Below are positions 25,032 through 36,279 of a stretch of DNA of 64,000 bases, in pieces. Each line of letters opens with the position of its first letter. Position 1 is the first letter of the stretch. Position numbers and translations under genes: made by a program. The stretch spans positions 434,001 through 498,000 of the forward strand of contig JACKQL020000009.1 of assembly GCA_018296165.2 (NCBI GenBank). Direction: 5' to 3'. This stretch comes from Termitomyces sp. T153 (Eukaryota > Basidiomycota > Agaricomycetes > Agaricales > Lyophyllaceae). The notes beneath the pieces are model-generated. The model made no database searches and had not been told where the DNA came from. It saw only the letters and a list, made by a program, of their open reading frames with translations.

Positions 25032-25065
25032 CATTTCATAATATCATATTTCATGCTATGCAGTG
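25032..25065 (-). repeat. Right terminal inverted repeat of the CACTA-like element
   Basis: Ends ...CATGCTATGCAGTG; the reverse complement starts CACTGCATAGCATGAAATAT and matches the left end at 10148. Confidence 0.7.
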
Positions 25066-25131
25066 AAAGGGATTGGCGTGACAGGAGAATTCAGGAGATG
25101 ATAACCAAACAAATGATTCTGAACAACATAT

Positions 25132-25783
25132 AGGGCTGCCTCAATTCATGTGGTACAGTTTGAAAGTGGTACAGCTTGAGCATGATTCCAAGTCTGCTGT
25201 TGGCCGAGTATGGCTGCCAGCAACCATCCCCAACATCAGGTACACTTGGCCAGGCTTGCAGGTGCAGGCCTCAACTGTGCTCAGTGCTGAAGCACTGAAG
25301 TCCAAACAACATGTTGTGCTACCTTCATCTTTGTTGATATCAGCTGTCCTTATAATCTACATTCTTTCTACATTTCCCTATTCAATGTGTTGTAGGTTTA
25401 CAGAGGAAAAAATTGTAGTCTTGATCAATGTATGTTGCCACCAATAAGATCAACTGGGTTATCCGAGTTGGAGATAGAGAGTGGCTGCCTTAAAGATGGA
25501 TTTTGTAGCTGGATTGAAACAATGAGAAGGAGCTCGTGAGGGAGAAGCTCAGAATTCATTGAGTCTGACAAGAAAAACGAGTCGTCACTAATCATTCAAT
25601 CAGCGACGGGCCATCGTAATTATTCTCAACCGGACGGCAACGGTTCCCATTTGTGGAAGGCTCTGCTAAACAACCCGAAAGGGTTCCTGGCGGCATACTC
25701 GGCCAACAGCGGACTTGGTATCATCCTCAAACTGCACCACTTTCAAGCTGTACCAAACTGTACCACATGAATTGAGCAGCCCG
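25132..25783. mobile_element. MITE-like element with TAT target-site duplication
   Basis: Terminal inverted repeats GGGCTGC(C)TCAATTCATGTGG and their complement bound a 652-bp insert, flanked by TAT on both sides (25129-25131 and 25784-25786). The uninterrupted site ACAACATATGGTGAAC is present in the neighbouring tandem unit near 26212. No transposase frame is seen (the 99-codon frame at 25148 has no recognisable domain), so it is non-autonomous. The 3-bp TAT duplication does not settle the superfamily. Confidence 0.82.
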
Positions 25784-27513
25784 TATGGTGAACAAGGTTG
25801 AAACAAGGTACATTCTTTGCCATTCTAATCCCACATGTCAGGCTTGAAAATGGATAACTACCTGATATAGTCTACGCTGACCGTCTGTTTCGACTCTCTG
25901 CGACGATTCGTGGCGCATAAAATTGAATAGCTCTGGCGTAACGTCCATCCATATCCACATCCATACTTCCACGCCAACAATCTGGATGATGACAGAGAGT
26001 CTGGATATGACAGGCCTAGGCCTAGGGCGTTTATGGATGTACAGCCATCTTCATAACGTTAGGTTCCGCCTGACCTGTTTAGATGGAGCTACTCGTGTAA
26101 AATTAGCGCAGTTGTTTGCTTACTTTCTTGCCCTAAAGAGAGTTGAAGAGACTGATATTACGACTGGTTTTTGTGAGCACAGGAGCCGATAACCGAACAA
26201 ATTATTCTGAACAACATATGGTGAACAAGTTGAAACAAGTTACATTCTTTGCCATTCCAAACCCACCCACTGATGTAAGTCAGGCTTGGGAATGGATAAG
26301 CAACAATCTGGATGCGCTGACAGAGAATTTGGATGGCGTCCCATAGCGCTAGTTCCGCTGGGAATCTGCCGACCTTTTTAGCTGGTTGTGACATCCCGAT
26401 GGCTGGGCTTACCGAAGAGGAAGTAATCGCGTAAAATTAGCGCAGTTATTGACTTCCTTGTTCTACTGAGGGTTGGAGGAACTGAAATTACGACCGGTAT
26501 TTGTGAGCATTCTGGAAGTCAGCAAGAGCTAATATAGTCAACGGTTTCTGAGATTTTTATCGTGACATCTACTCTTCGGCAAGTTCGGCATTGCGGATAT
26601 CATGCCAAAACAACTACAGTGAACAGGCCGGGCGGAACTCAAAGGAACGTTTATCAAAAAGTTGATTGTAATCTCTATCTACTACGCTCGAATGGAAGCA
26701 AGGATATCTGCAGACTGCGTCCGACACGTTGTTCGAAAGAAGAATTAGATCCGTAATTGCTTCCAGTTCAAAGGTGCATACTATCGCTCCCCAGTAGCTC
26801 GGAGGTTTCCGCCATCGCCGCGGCCTCCACAAAGATCTAATCTGTATGTCTGGCGTTGCCCCGTTTGGCGAAACGGATATTTATGCTTGCCTCTCTGAGA
26901 TGTTCTGCCTCAAGTCCTGTCCTGATTCAGCCACTTCCTTCTATTGCCCGTGCAGTCAATGACTGAAGATGTTCATTCTTGGCCTTGACCTTGGTTTGCG
27001 AGCTCTTCAAGCCTTTTTTCAAGCGATGTCAGACCCATAGTGAGTGCGGAAACTTGATACTTTCAGAGACTGTAAACCAAAATTGTGAATATTCCTCACT
27101 TCTATACTGTCTAGTCAAGCCAAATCATGTGGTATCATCTCCAGAAATATCGCATCCTATGGATTATGGGGTACGACAGAGTTATGCCAATTTCTCTGCA
27201 CAACGACTCCGTGGATAAAAATTCCCATGGTACGTCGGAGTATATGTCATCTCTCCTATGCGTCAAGACATAATAGAGTCTTGACTATATCTGGTTGTCC
27301 TGCTACGATTGGGCGTCTCAGGTTGACCAGTGTCTCTGTGATTTTTTGGAAGTGCCAAGTCAATTGTCCACTGAACCTACGAAATACCACTGTGCATTCT
27401 TTCGATCCATCAGTCACCCTCATCGGGCCGGTTCATCTTTCTCCATCCTGGGATCTCTTGCAAAGCGTTTACAACTTCAAACCCGGACTTTCTTGTGCAA
27501 GATCCTTCCAAAC

Positions 27514-27660
27514 AATGGTTTCATATCATATCCCAGACCTTTTGAGCAGCCTACAAGCATACATAAAACTCAAAACCCGAGCAACGGTCAACCTAAAAGC
27601 AGAACTAGAGTCCATTATCTACCGAACTTTGGGTAAACTGAATACCAGCAAACATTCATT
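27514..27660 (+). pseudogene. Relic of a terpene synthase first exon (copy B)
   Basis: Begins MVSYHIPDLLSSLQAYIK, homologous to exon 1 of the gene at 27992 and to the relic at 8212 in copy A. No further exons follow. Confidence 0.7.
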
Positions 27661-27991
27661 CGATCATCAATCGCTTCATCGGGCCGACCCCTCTTTCTAC
27701 AACCTTGATCTTTTGCAAAGCGCCGAACGGCCGTCACAAACATTCGCGATTACAGACATGAAACGTGTGTACTCTCTTCCGTATATCCTGCTGGCCCACC
27801 GTAAGCACATTGACAGCTCCACAACTCGCCATCGGGCCGCTTCGTCTTTCTATACTTTTCTCGCTGTGCGGGGATAACAGCCATGAAACGTGTGTAATTT
27901 TGGCCGTATAACCTGCTGGTCCCGTTTGGGAAGCGTGAACATATTCAAACCTTAAAACCTCGGGACTTGCAAGCACACCTCCTTCCAAACA

Positions 27992-29353
27992 ATGGTTCAA
28001 TTCCGCATCCCAGACCTCTTGAGCTGCCTGCCTGCATGCATAAAAGCTACAAACGCGGACAACGACATTCTACAAGCAGGACTTGTGGAAGTGATTGACC
28101 AGTGTCACTTGATTAATCATTACAAAAAGGTATCGCCAAGTTCTGTAGTTAAGTTTATATGACAGCACTGAGTTTCCACTTTTCTAGGACTTGAAACGTG
28201 CAGAAATACCTCATCTCGCTATCAGAGCATTCCCAGAATCGGATCTGAAATATTTGCGCATTTGCGTCGAATATTTAATAGCTGCTTTTCTGCTAGACCG
28301 GCTAACGTGAGTACTAAGAAAACCTAGGTGTTAAAGTAGTACTAAACATACACTCAGTGATAAACCCGCAACTGCCGCTCAGGCGCAGGAGTGGGCGGAT
28401 ATTTACAAGCAAGAGTTCAGAAAGACACTCCAAGGAACCAAAGGGCCTGCAAGGATCAATCAATAGTTAGGTGCCTCAGTAGTAGTCTCTCAGCAGCTTA
28501 CACAACTCTTCTGATCAGTCTCACCAAGAAATGTGATATATACCCGCAAGCGTTCAGCAAGACGTTCGAAAAAACTAAAGGACCTGCAGAGATCATTAAA
28601 TAGTTGCGTACCCCAGACCAGTCTCACAACAGCTTACACAACTCTTTCGATCCAGTTTGACCAACCACATGTCGAACACCATCAAGGACCCTTACTGGTC
28701 TTGTCTGGTCGAAAACAATATCCTCCTAGCAGACGGCATGGCAAAAGAAGCTGTCGATCGCGAAAATCCTGGTGCTGAAATGGATCTGGAAACGTATATG
28801 AAGGTTCGAAGAGACACGATCGGCGCTCGCCAGCTATTCGATCTCGGGCGCTGGATCCATGAACTAAACATTACGCCGGAGATCCTGACCCACCCTGATA
28901 TTGTTAGAATGGAAGAACAGTTCATTGACCTTATTTCTCTTGCAAATGTCAGTCACTGTCCTGTCCGAGCCCCCGGGATCATAATCACTGAATACTAGTC
29001 ATTCCCCATAGGATCTCTATTCGTACAAGAAAGAATACCTCGCGAAAGACGCGAAGCATAATTACCTCACTATTGCCCTTAGAGATCCTACTGTAGACCT
29101 GCACGAGAACGATTTACAGGGCGCGATCAACTACACTTACGATAAGTTCTGTCGAGTCTTGGCAGATTTGGAGCATCAAAAGAAAGTGTTACCGCGGTTC
29201 AGGAAGAGCGAAGAGGCCAAAGTTGACAAGTACTTTTGGTTGATGATGAATGTTGTCATTGGGACGATTCAGTGGAGTCTTGAGTGTGAGCGGTATGGTC
29301 ATTTTGTGGATGCAGATGGACCGAATCAGGGAGATGTAGTCTTTAATGTTTAA
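27992..29353 (+). pseudogene. Class I terpene synthase, copy B, with in-frame stop in exon 3
   Basis: Exons correspond to copy A shifted by 19272: 27992-28129, 28188-28306, 28358 onward, the block to 28947, and 29012-29353. It keeps DRLTD, RRDT, NDLYSYKKE and ERY. Like A, and unlike C, it has ...ARINQ-stop in the first unit of the internal tandem duplication. It differs from A by only a few codons (e.g. FGKS to FRKS, INYTY unchanged), so the A/B duplication is recent compared with C. Probably non-functional unless spliced unexpectedly. Confidence 0.75.
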
Positions 29354-29794
29354 TTTCTCTGAGAGTGCCACAAGCATTCCTTCATGGCACGTTTATTCAG
29401 TTATTTCTCCAAAGGCTTGTATATGAATCACCATATGTCGCACTCTTGTAATCCTATGATTACGACCACCTTACTAGACGGTCTACTACTAATATAATAT
29501 ATATATATATTCGCCATTCCGATCCCATCTAGTTCCTTTTTCCGCTTTTTACTTCGTATGTACGCTCTCGAACTCGCTCCTGGAAATACAACGAGTTTCT
29601 ATCGTTTGACGGCTCCCGTACAGTAAGATTAGGAAGCAGCGTGCCGCTTTTCCTTGGATGTGATCATGATGTAGTCATAATAGGAAATGGTGCATATGGA
29701 AGATAAGACAGAGACATGCGAGTTGAGCGTCAAGCTGAGCAATACTGAACATAGAAGTACTACATTGAATGATGCACCCGTGACTGCCCCCCCT

Positions 29795-29940
29795 CACAAG
29801 GACAAGCAAATACTACTAGAGACCGAAACTGCACTAGTCATTAAATAGCTGCATACCCAAAAGTAGTCCCCGCGATAGCTTACACAAATTCTTGATCCAG
29901 TTTCGCCGACCACTGGCACATTTCGAACGCGTGAAGGGTC
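29795..29940 (+). repeat. Decayed single copy of the terpene synthase internal unit
   Basis: GACAAGCAAATACTACTAGA..., CATTAAATAGCTGCATACCC and GCTTACACAAATTCTTGATC match, with many substitutions, the 134-bp unit that is tandemly duplicated inside all three synthase genes. Only one unit is visible here and no exon follows. Confidence 0.6.
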
Positions 29941-30299
29941 AGGGAAATTCAAACCAAATAAATCATTCGGATTGTGGGTAGGTTAATGTAGGTGTTAGTC
30001 TTGTATATATGTAGATGCTTGTTGTCCATGGACAGTGCTTATTGTACAGTTGAATCAGATTGATTCTTATCTAAGTATGGTTGAACCAAGCTTTCGTTAT
30101 CTCTCTGTCCATCGTTAGAACTTGGAATCATCGACTGCCAAGAAGAGGAATTATGCGAACAAGCTGAAGGAAAATGACGATCTCTGCTTGTCTGATCTGC
30201 TGAGAGAGCTTTGATCCGCGCTGACTGTTTCTACGCACACGAAATCTTAATCAACAGGTTACATCTAGCTAATTGGTATTGTACCGAGGAAGAAACATC

Positions 30300-30466
30300 C
30301 TTGAGAAAATCGTTCGTTCTCAAACCTCCCCGCACTCACGAATCGAAGATATTGTGTCGTATTCGGGTCTGTTGGCGTGCGGGTACGAGTATGAGGGATA
30401 TGGAGCGTATATACTGTGACGGACGTCGCGTATGTACGTGCGTGACGTGTCTACATCATATAGATA
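30300..30466 (-). pseudogene. Fragment of the 5' end of the HAUS6-like gene (third module copy)
   Basis: CGAATCGAAGAT, CGTATTCGGGTCTGTTGGC and GACGGACGTCGCGTATGTA match 6080-6205, the start of the HAUS6-like gene, with deletions that break the frame. Sequence resembling 6205-6275 continues on the other side of the LINE insertion at 31377. So a third, truncated copy of the module lies here. Nothing else is recognised between 29941 and 30300. Confidence 0.7.
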
Positions 30467-30480
30467 TATATATACCATGA

Positions 30481-31362
30481 ATGAATGAATGCGCTCTGTT
30501 TAACGCCGGCAAGCCACAACTAGGGCTAAGAGGCGAGCTGTAAAGCTAAGGTATGAGATAGTCTATATGTACTGTATAGTATTTGTAATTCTGCGTTTGA
30601 TCCAGTCCCTTCCTGGTGGAGCTGTGTTTCGTCTTTGTAAAGTAGGGGTGGCGAAGTGTCGTAGTGTAGCAAGATAATAAATATGAAATAAGTAAAGAAT
30701 CGGAAAATTAAGAAATTTGGGAACTTTGTCCCTTTTGCTTGCTGGCTAGCCGTCGCGTGCGCGCGGTAGCGCGTCCTGTGATACCCTGGTACCAATGTTT
30801 TTCTGTGTGGCCATTTCGGCCATAGATGTTCCGTTCGTCGTACGTGTTCTTCATCTCATTCTCTTCCCTCCTCCTCCCCCTCCTCCCCTACCGTCTCTTC
30901 CTCCCTATCTTCGTCTTCTACCCTCCCCCAGTACTCGTCTTCTTCGGCCTGCCTCTCCTGGTACTCGCACCACCTCTCTTCCTCCTCGCCATTCATCTCC
31001 TCTTCCCCCTCTCTCGGTTTCGTTCTTCCTCCGCTCTTGGTAATCCGGTTTTGGTGAATGCCCCGGATCTTGTCAGGAACTTTCCCATCGCTTCGGGTCC
31101 TTCCTCGGTGCCTAGGATTTCTCTCAGGTCCAGGTCTTCGTTCACCTTCCTAAGGAGGTCTCGATGGGTTTCATAGCGTTCACAATCCTTTATGATGTGT
31201 TCGCGTGTTTGGTACGGTTCCCCGCACGGGCAGCTGGTGCTTTCAGTAGGTACGAATTTAGCATAGTACTCACCTATAAATGAATGTCTCGTCCTGCACT
31301 GGACCATTCTGGCAAATACTTCCCTAGCGCACCAGTACACGTGTTTCCTCGGCTTCGCTGTG
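30481..31362 (-). mobile_element. 5'-truncated LINE retrotransposon with 14-bp target-site duplication
   Basis: Both sides carry the identical 14-mer TATATATACCATGA (30467-30480 and 31363-31376). On the minus strand the frame from about 31360 to 30993 reads EVFARMVQCRTRHSFIGEYY, CPCGEPYQTREHIIKDCERY and GTEEGPEAMGKFLTRSG. This is the zinc-knuckle-like C-terminal region that follows RT/RNase H in fungal LINEs. The element is only 882 bp, so it was truncated at its 5' end on insertion. The tail has a short ATGA repeat next to the target duplication. A pyrimidine-rich tract at 30850-31030 is part of it. Confidence 0.82.
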
Positions 31363-31376
31363 TATATATACCATGA

Positions 31377-32331
31377 TCCTGGCCTTGGACAAATGTGAGT
31401 GAAAGAGATTAGATAGTGAAAGAGATTAGATCCGTAAGATGGTAAATATCTCACGCTTCTTTTCTGCTTCCATATCTTCAAAATCTTTTGAGTCTCTTCA
31501 TTTGCTTTTTTCATCGTTGCAAGTTGCCAAGTACTTATGTGATTAAATCGGTTCCACGACAAATGCAGCAACTGCGCGCTCAAGGAGATGTCGCAAGTGC
31601 ACTACATCGTGCCACTTCCCATCCAAGTTCTCAACGAGCCCTTCCAAACTAGGCTCAAGTTAGCTCCGCTCTTTGTGCCGCAGAGTACTCAGCAGTGGTT
31701 GGCCGAGCAGTATGTGAGTGCTCGCGACTCTCTCTTGACCAAAAACCTCGGTCTCTCCCTCTCCATCGACTTCCTTAGCTCAGGAGACTCCTAGCTCTCT
31801 CATACAACAGTGTTGAGCATAGCAACTCAGAAGTCTTGTGCAAGTTTTTCCGTAACCCTTGCTATTGTTTGATTTTTACTTCCGCCCCCTCCGAGATGAT
31901 CGGCAGTCTCTATGGAATCTCCGAACACTGTGTGTGACTATTCTACGCTCAATATTCTTTCGATCAGGAAGAGCGAGTTTTCAATTGGCATTGCTGAAAT
32001 TATGAATGATTAGGTTCGACTTCAAGAATCGGTCTCAAATTTTGAAACATTTGTATTGAATCATCGCGTTCATCATCGGGTAAGTATGCTAGGATAGAAT
32101 AGGATCGGCGGCGGTACGAGAACTTACACGAACAAACACTACTCTGGCCTTTTGTGGGGCCAGTCGGGGGCAATTGATGACTGAGACTCGTGGCCTGAAA
32201 TGTGTCAGAAAGGACGAGTTTCCCTCTTGTCTCCAAAGGAATCCACGGGAGTCGGACGGGCTTGTCCAATTTGACGATCGATGAGTGAAGTACCGACCTG
32301 GTTCATCAACAGTCCAGGACCTATATAACCT
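31377..32331. other. Intergenic sequence upstream of the amine oxidase gene
   Basis: The first 60 bp continue the third module copy (GTGAGTGAAAGAGATT repeated). A 68-codon frame at 31588-31794 (MSQVHYIVPLPIQVLNEPF) has no partner exon or recognised domain, so I do not call a gene. Confidence 0.4.
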
Positions 32332-32338
32332 CAGGACA
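32332..32338 (+). promoter_or_regulatory. TATA-box-like sequence
   Basis: TATATAA lies 23 bp before the ATG at 32361. If used, transcription would start close to the start codon, giving a very short leader. Confidence 0.4.
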
Positions 32339-32360
32339 CACTTCGCAGCACAGTACAAAC

Positions 32361-34320
32361 ATGCACCTACATCTGAAACATATAACTCCCTTCCTTCTCT
32401 TGACCGGCTCACGCGTCGTACACGGTTTTGCCATTCCAACTCGGGAACCTAAGACCTACTCTGCGAACTCCACTACGAAGGTCCTCGTCTTAGGAGGTGG
32501 TGTAGCAGGCGTCATTGCTGCACGCACGCTGCACGAACAGGGAATCGACGACTTCGTCCTCGTTGAGGCTCGGGACGAGCTCGGTGGTCGCTTGCATAGC
32601 ACACCGTTTGGCGGACATGTCGTAGAGCTTGGGGCGAATTGGATACAGGGAACGCAGACAGGCAACGGACCGATCAATCCTATTTGGGAATTGGCACAAA
32701 AACATGGGCTCAAGACCCATATCAGTGATTTTTACGGTAGTTTAAGTGAGTTCCTCTACTTGTCCAGAGATATGGACTGACGTCTGTGACTTCAGAAACG
32801 TTTGATGAGACCGGCGAGGTAGACTTTGTTGACGTCTTCAATGCAAGTGTCAATAATTTTGACAAATACGTCGATTATTCTGGTAGGTCGCGTTCCAAAC
32901 TTTTGCTCTATCCACGCTTTGACGTTTCTCTCTGCTCTCCAGGAGAACGCTTGTCCAAAGATCTGGTAGACTTGACAGCCAGAAGCACATATGATTATAT
33001 TGGGAAGAGACCTCGTAATGCTCATGAGATGGCCGCTGAATACATGAACGTAAGAAAGCATATTACTGCCCTGGGATCTTCTAATTTATTATTGTTCGTA
33101 GTTCGACTGGGAATATGCTCAGACTCCACTTCAATCATCCGGAATTGCCACTGCGAGGGTGAGTTGTAAACTTTGCTAATGATGACGATCTCAACCTCGA
33201 GCTCACGCCCCATTAGAACTCAAATTTTACGTTCGAACCGGCTGCAGGTGGATTCTCCGACGATAACATACTGAGCATCGATCAACGTGGCTATAAGACG
33301 TTCATTCAACAAGAAGCGAAGTCTTTCCTCAAACCAGAGCAACTTCGTCTGAATACCCTCGTTAATTACGTTGAATGGTCCGATTCCGGCGTCAAAGCTG
33401 TCTTCAGCGATGGGTCCTCAATTTCTGCAGATTATGCTATCTGTACGTTCAGTCTTGGTGTTCTTAAAAACGACGACGTCAAGTTCGTACCTGATTTTCC
33501 TGGTAAGTTTTCCTACTCGTCATTGGTATATCTTGTCTAAATTACTGCCACCTAGATTACAAGACAGAAGCTATTGCAAGCATGACGATGGGAACATATA
33601 CGAAGATATTCCTCCAATTCCCGCAGAAGTTTTGGTTCGACACTGAGGTTGGAATCATAATTTTACCATTTATCAAACCGATATCTGATTCTATCATGGT
33701 CGTACACACACAGTTCGGTCTTTATGCAGATTCTGAACGTGGACGATATCCCATATGGCAGAGCCTTGATAAAGAGGGCTTTTTGCCTGAATCTGGAATT
33801 ATTTTTGTAACGGTCACCGTGAGTCTCCCTTTTTGGGATTTCACAACGCTCTTTCTTAGTTCACGGACGACAGGGCGACTTCTCGGAGAGAATTGAAGCT
33901 TTGTCAGACACAGAGGTCAAGGAGGAGACCATGAGTGTTCTCAGAAGTATGTATCCTAATATCACGATACCTGAACCTTCGGACTTCACGTTCCACCGGT
34001 GGTTCAACGACCCGTTGTACCGCGGCTCGTACTCGAATTGGCCCCCAAGTTTTGTGAGGCAACACCATGACAACTTCAGGGCGAACGTAGGGAGACTTTA
34101 CTTTGCTGGAGAAGGCACAAGTCAGGATTATTACGGTACGTCGTTGTTTTTCCTTCTGGAAACGTCGAGTTCGACTGATCTCGTACTATTCTAAGGATAC
34201 CTGCACGGAGCTTACTTTGAAGGCCGTGATATCGCGGACGTGGTAGCAAAATGTGTCCATGGTAATGGTTGTGTGTCACTTCAGCGTTATGAGGAGGTCA
34301 AGAATACTGTACCGTATTGA
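32361..34320 (+). CDS. Secreted flavin-dependent amine oxidase (polyamine oxidase-like), 501 aa
   Basis: Nine exons join in frame: 32361-32745, 32796-32882, 32943-33049, 33102-33158, 33217-33502, 33556-33647, 33714-33818, 33874-34135 and 34196-34320. They give 501 residues, the usual length of the family. Residues 1-22 form a signal peptide. The FAD dinucleotide-binding motif VLVLGGGVAG (residues 41-50) is followed by VLVEARDELGGR, and the C-terminal FAD motif reads LYFAGEGTSQDYYG. The family oxidises amines to aldehydes with release of H2O2; a polyamine substrate is inferred from resemblance to fungal polyamine oxidases. All introns are 50-66 nt with GT/AG ends. No break is seen, and CpG use is normal, unlike the neighbouring transposons. 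Confidence 0.88.
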
Positions 34321-35340
34321 TTTTAATTCTACGGCTTTATCTTTATCAGACGTTAATGTTTATGTTACTAGGCTCCACTTAGAATTTTCACCGATAGTAT
34401 AATTACTGTAAATCAGGTCGAGCACAGCAAAGTTTTGGGAAGGGCCACTCTATGGGAAGAAAATAAAATTACTATTACCCGAGAAAAATTGATTGCACAT
34501 ATGTCTTGTCGTCAACTTGCTTTTCTTACCATGATCGCCTGTGCCTTTACATGTACATACAGAGTATTCTACAAACCCGATTCTGAATCCAGTTTTCATG
34601 CACAATGCAGCATACTGTGGCGCATACACTTATATATAGACAGACCCAGCGAGATGGACATCAATTCGCTGCAACTTCGCGTGAAGATCGGACTCAATCA
34701 TGACTGCTTCAGGTTTGAATATAAACATCCAAAAAAGAAAATTGATGTAATGTATCCCAATGGAATGGACGTATGTAGGCATATGCCAACGTGATAATAG
34801 ATTGGGCAATATTAATATGTATCTTCGAAGACGTGGCTTGACTTCGAGTTCTTACCCGTTGTCCCAAATCACCATGGATAGTAAAGTAACTCTCCGTTGT
34901 TTTGGTGGTGTGGTTTAGTTTGGACTGCAAGCTTGAAAAATCATCAAAGTGAGCAAGTTCTAGCGTTGAGAATCCATGCTTGGGGTTGATTTTTTGAATG
35001 TAACAGTACAACCGCAGCTTGTGATTTCCAAGAATCCTAAATATACCCTTATGCATCAAATTTACTCGCAGTGAACTTGGATATATAGGATATATAGTAA
35101 CTCTCCCTCCCCCGAGTCCATATCATCATCTGGCAGGGACAAGCCTAAGATGATGATATACTTTCGGATGTAAGTGATGATCACCTGCACCTGTTTATCA
35201 AGTTTGAAAATTCCCTTTGTCACATATGTACCATGGAAGTCTTGATTCGAGGCATGAGTACTGTGGCTACACAGGCCGCCTAAGCCTGAGATGTTCCCTG
35301 CATTAATATTCGGCACAAACTGCTTCCCATTACATATATG
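34321..35340. other. Intergenic sequence, source of a decayed duplicate
   Basis: No gene recognised. The part from about 34555 to 34980 recurs in CpG-depleted form at 35345-35700. A 119-codon frame at 34435 and an 84-codon minus-strand frame at 35062 have no recognisable features. Confidence 0.4.
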
Positions 35341-35344
35341 TTCA

Positions 35345-35700
35345 GTGTCTTCTGCAAACTCAATTTTGAATCAAGTTTTCCAACTGAGTTTCAGGCATAA
35401 TGCAGCATGTTGCGGTGCATGACTGAAGATCATACTCAATAATGCCTGTTTTACACACTGGTTAATGAGAAGAAAATACCAATGAAATGCCAGTGTGATA
35501 TTGGATTTGGCAGTATTAATGGGTGTTTTGAAGATGTGGCTTAAGTTTGAATTCTCACATATATTAATTGTCCTAAATCATTATGGATAGTAAAGTAATT
35601 CTCTTTGTTGGTGTGGTCACAGCCCAGGTTAGGCCACAAGGAGGCAAAATGTCATGAAATGGGCAAGTTCTTTGAATGCTTGATTTTGAAAGAGTGCCAA
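35345..35700 (+). repeat. CpG-decayed duplicate of 34555-34980
   Basis: Anchors include ATGCAGCATGTTG vs ATGCAGCATACTG, ATGGATAGTAAAGTAA in both, and TTTTGAAGATGTGGCTT vs CTTCGAAGACGTGGCTT. The differences largely turn CG into TG or CA in this copy. Confidence 0.65.
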
Positions 35701-35869
35701 TAAGTAAATGGCAGGGCAACCACAGCATGCTAAATAGACAATAATATTTCCAGGCTTACTTAAGCATTCAAGTCAAATTGACACACAAATTTTTATTAGA
35801 TAACTCTCACTGCTCCCTGCTTGCATGTGAAAGTATATTACAGTGTCTGCTTGCAAGGTGTGGTGAAAT

Positions 35870-36275
35870 CATGGACTGGTTGGATTTGAGACTGGTAGTG
35901 GGAAGTACTGGGTGATAAGAATGTCTATCAAAATCTATGGTGCTGGAAGAATGCACTGAATATGCAGACTGATTGTTAGAAAGGTGAATTGCTTGAGATG
36001 AGGATGTAAATGATGTTGGGCAGTGGGCAGGCCCAGTTGATCTTTATAGTGCCTCCACCCAGATAAATCAAGATGAAGGCAACAATTCACTCAAGAGAAA
36101 GAAAACATACATGTTGAAAAAGTGAGAGTATCTCCTGCTCTAGAATACTGTTTTTAGTGGTTGTCTGATTATGCAAAGCCAAAAGTTCTGAGCTATCCAA
36201 ATCTCATAGTAGACTTTCTCTTGCCCTTGCTATGCACACAAATCTCACTAGTTGGAGGGGCCAAAGGACTGCCCA
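35870..36275 (-). pseudogene. CpG-decayed duplicate of part of the coiled-coil gene at 1858-2275
   Basis: The segment follows 1858-2275 over about 400 bp (e.g. GAGAGTATCTCCTGCTCTAG identical in both). It includes the intron between the last two exons, so it is a DNA-level copy and not a processed transcript. Wherever the parent has CG, this copy nearly always has TG or CA (GTCGGGCGCTGGACAGG vs TTGGGCAGTGGGCAGG). The frame is broken. Confidence 0.78.
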
Positions 36276-36279
36276 ACTT

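Larger units (their letters stand above)
10148..25065. mobile_element. CACTA-like (Tnp2-type) DNA transposon, decayed, with a nested LTR element
   Basis: Both ends start with CACTG and share an imperfect inverted repeat of about 30 bp containing TGAAATATGA and ATTA(C/T)GAAA. Inside are two convergent genes: an accessory protein on the plus strand (about 10771-12322) and a Tnp2-type transposase on the minus strand (12437 to 24706, split by the LTR element). Without the LTR insertion the element is about 6.8 kb. It is almost free of CpG over the transposase and full of stops, so it is dead. It sits exactly between copies A and B of the duplicated terpene synthase module. I could not find a matching target-site duplication at its two flanks. 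Confidence 0.75.
25066..29420 (+). repeat. Duplication module, copy B
   Basis: Same content and order as copy A: diverged non-coding tandem units (from about 25090 and 26180), a gene-poor stretch to 27500, an exon-1 relic and a terpene synthase gene. It differs from A by a 652-bp MITE-like insertion and small indels. Its 3' flank is shared with copy C (to about 29610 and 43400, e.g. TACTAGACGGTCTACTA) but not with A, where the CACTA-like element begins. Confidence 0.85.

Noticed and set aside
30850..31040. CT-rich tract as microsatellite or promoter
   Set aside because: It lies within the LINE fragment bounded by the 14-bp target duplication and is partly its coding and 3' sequence.
31588..31794. 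68-codon plus-strand frame MSQVHYIVPLPIQV...
   Set aside because: No recognisable domain, partner exon or paralogue; length is within chance for this region.
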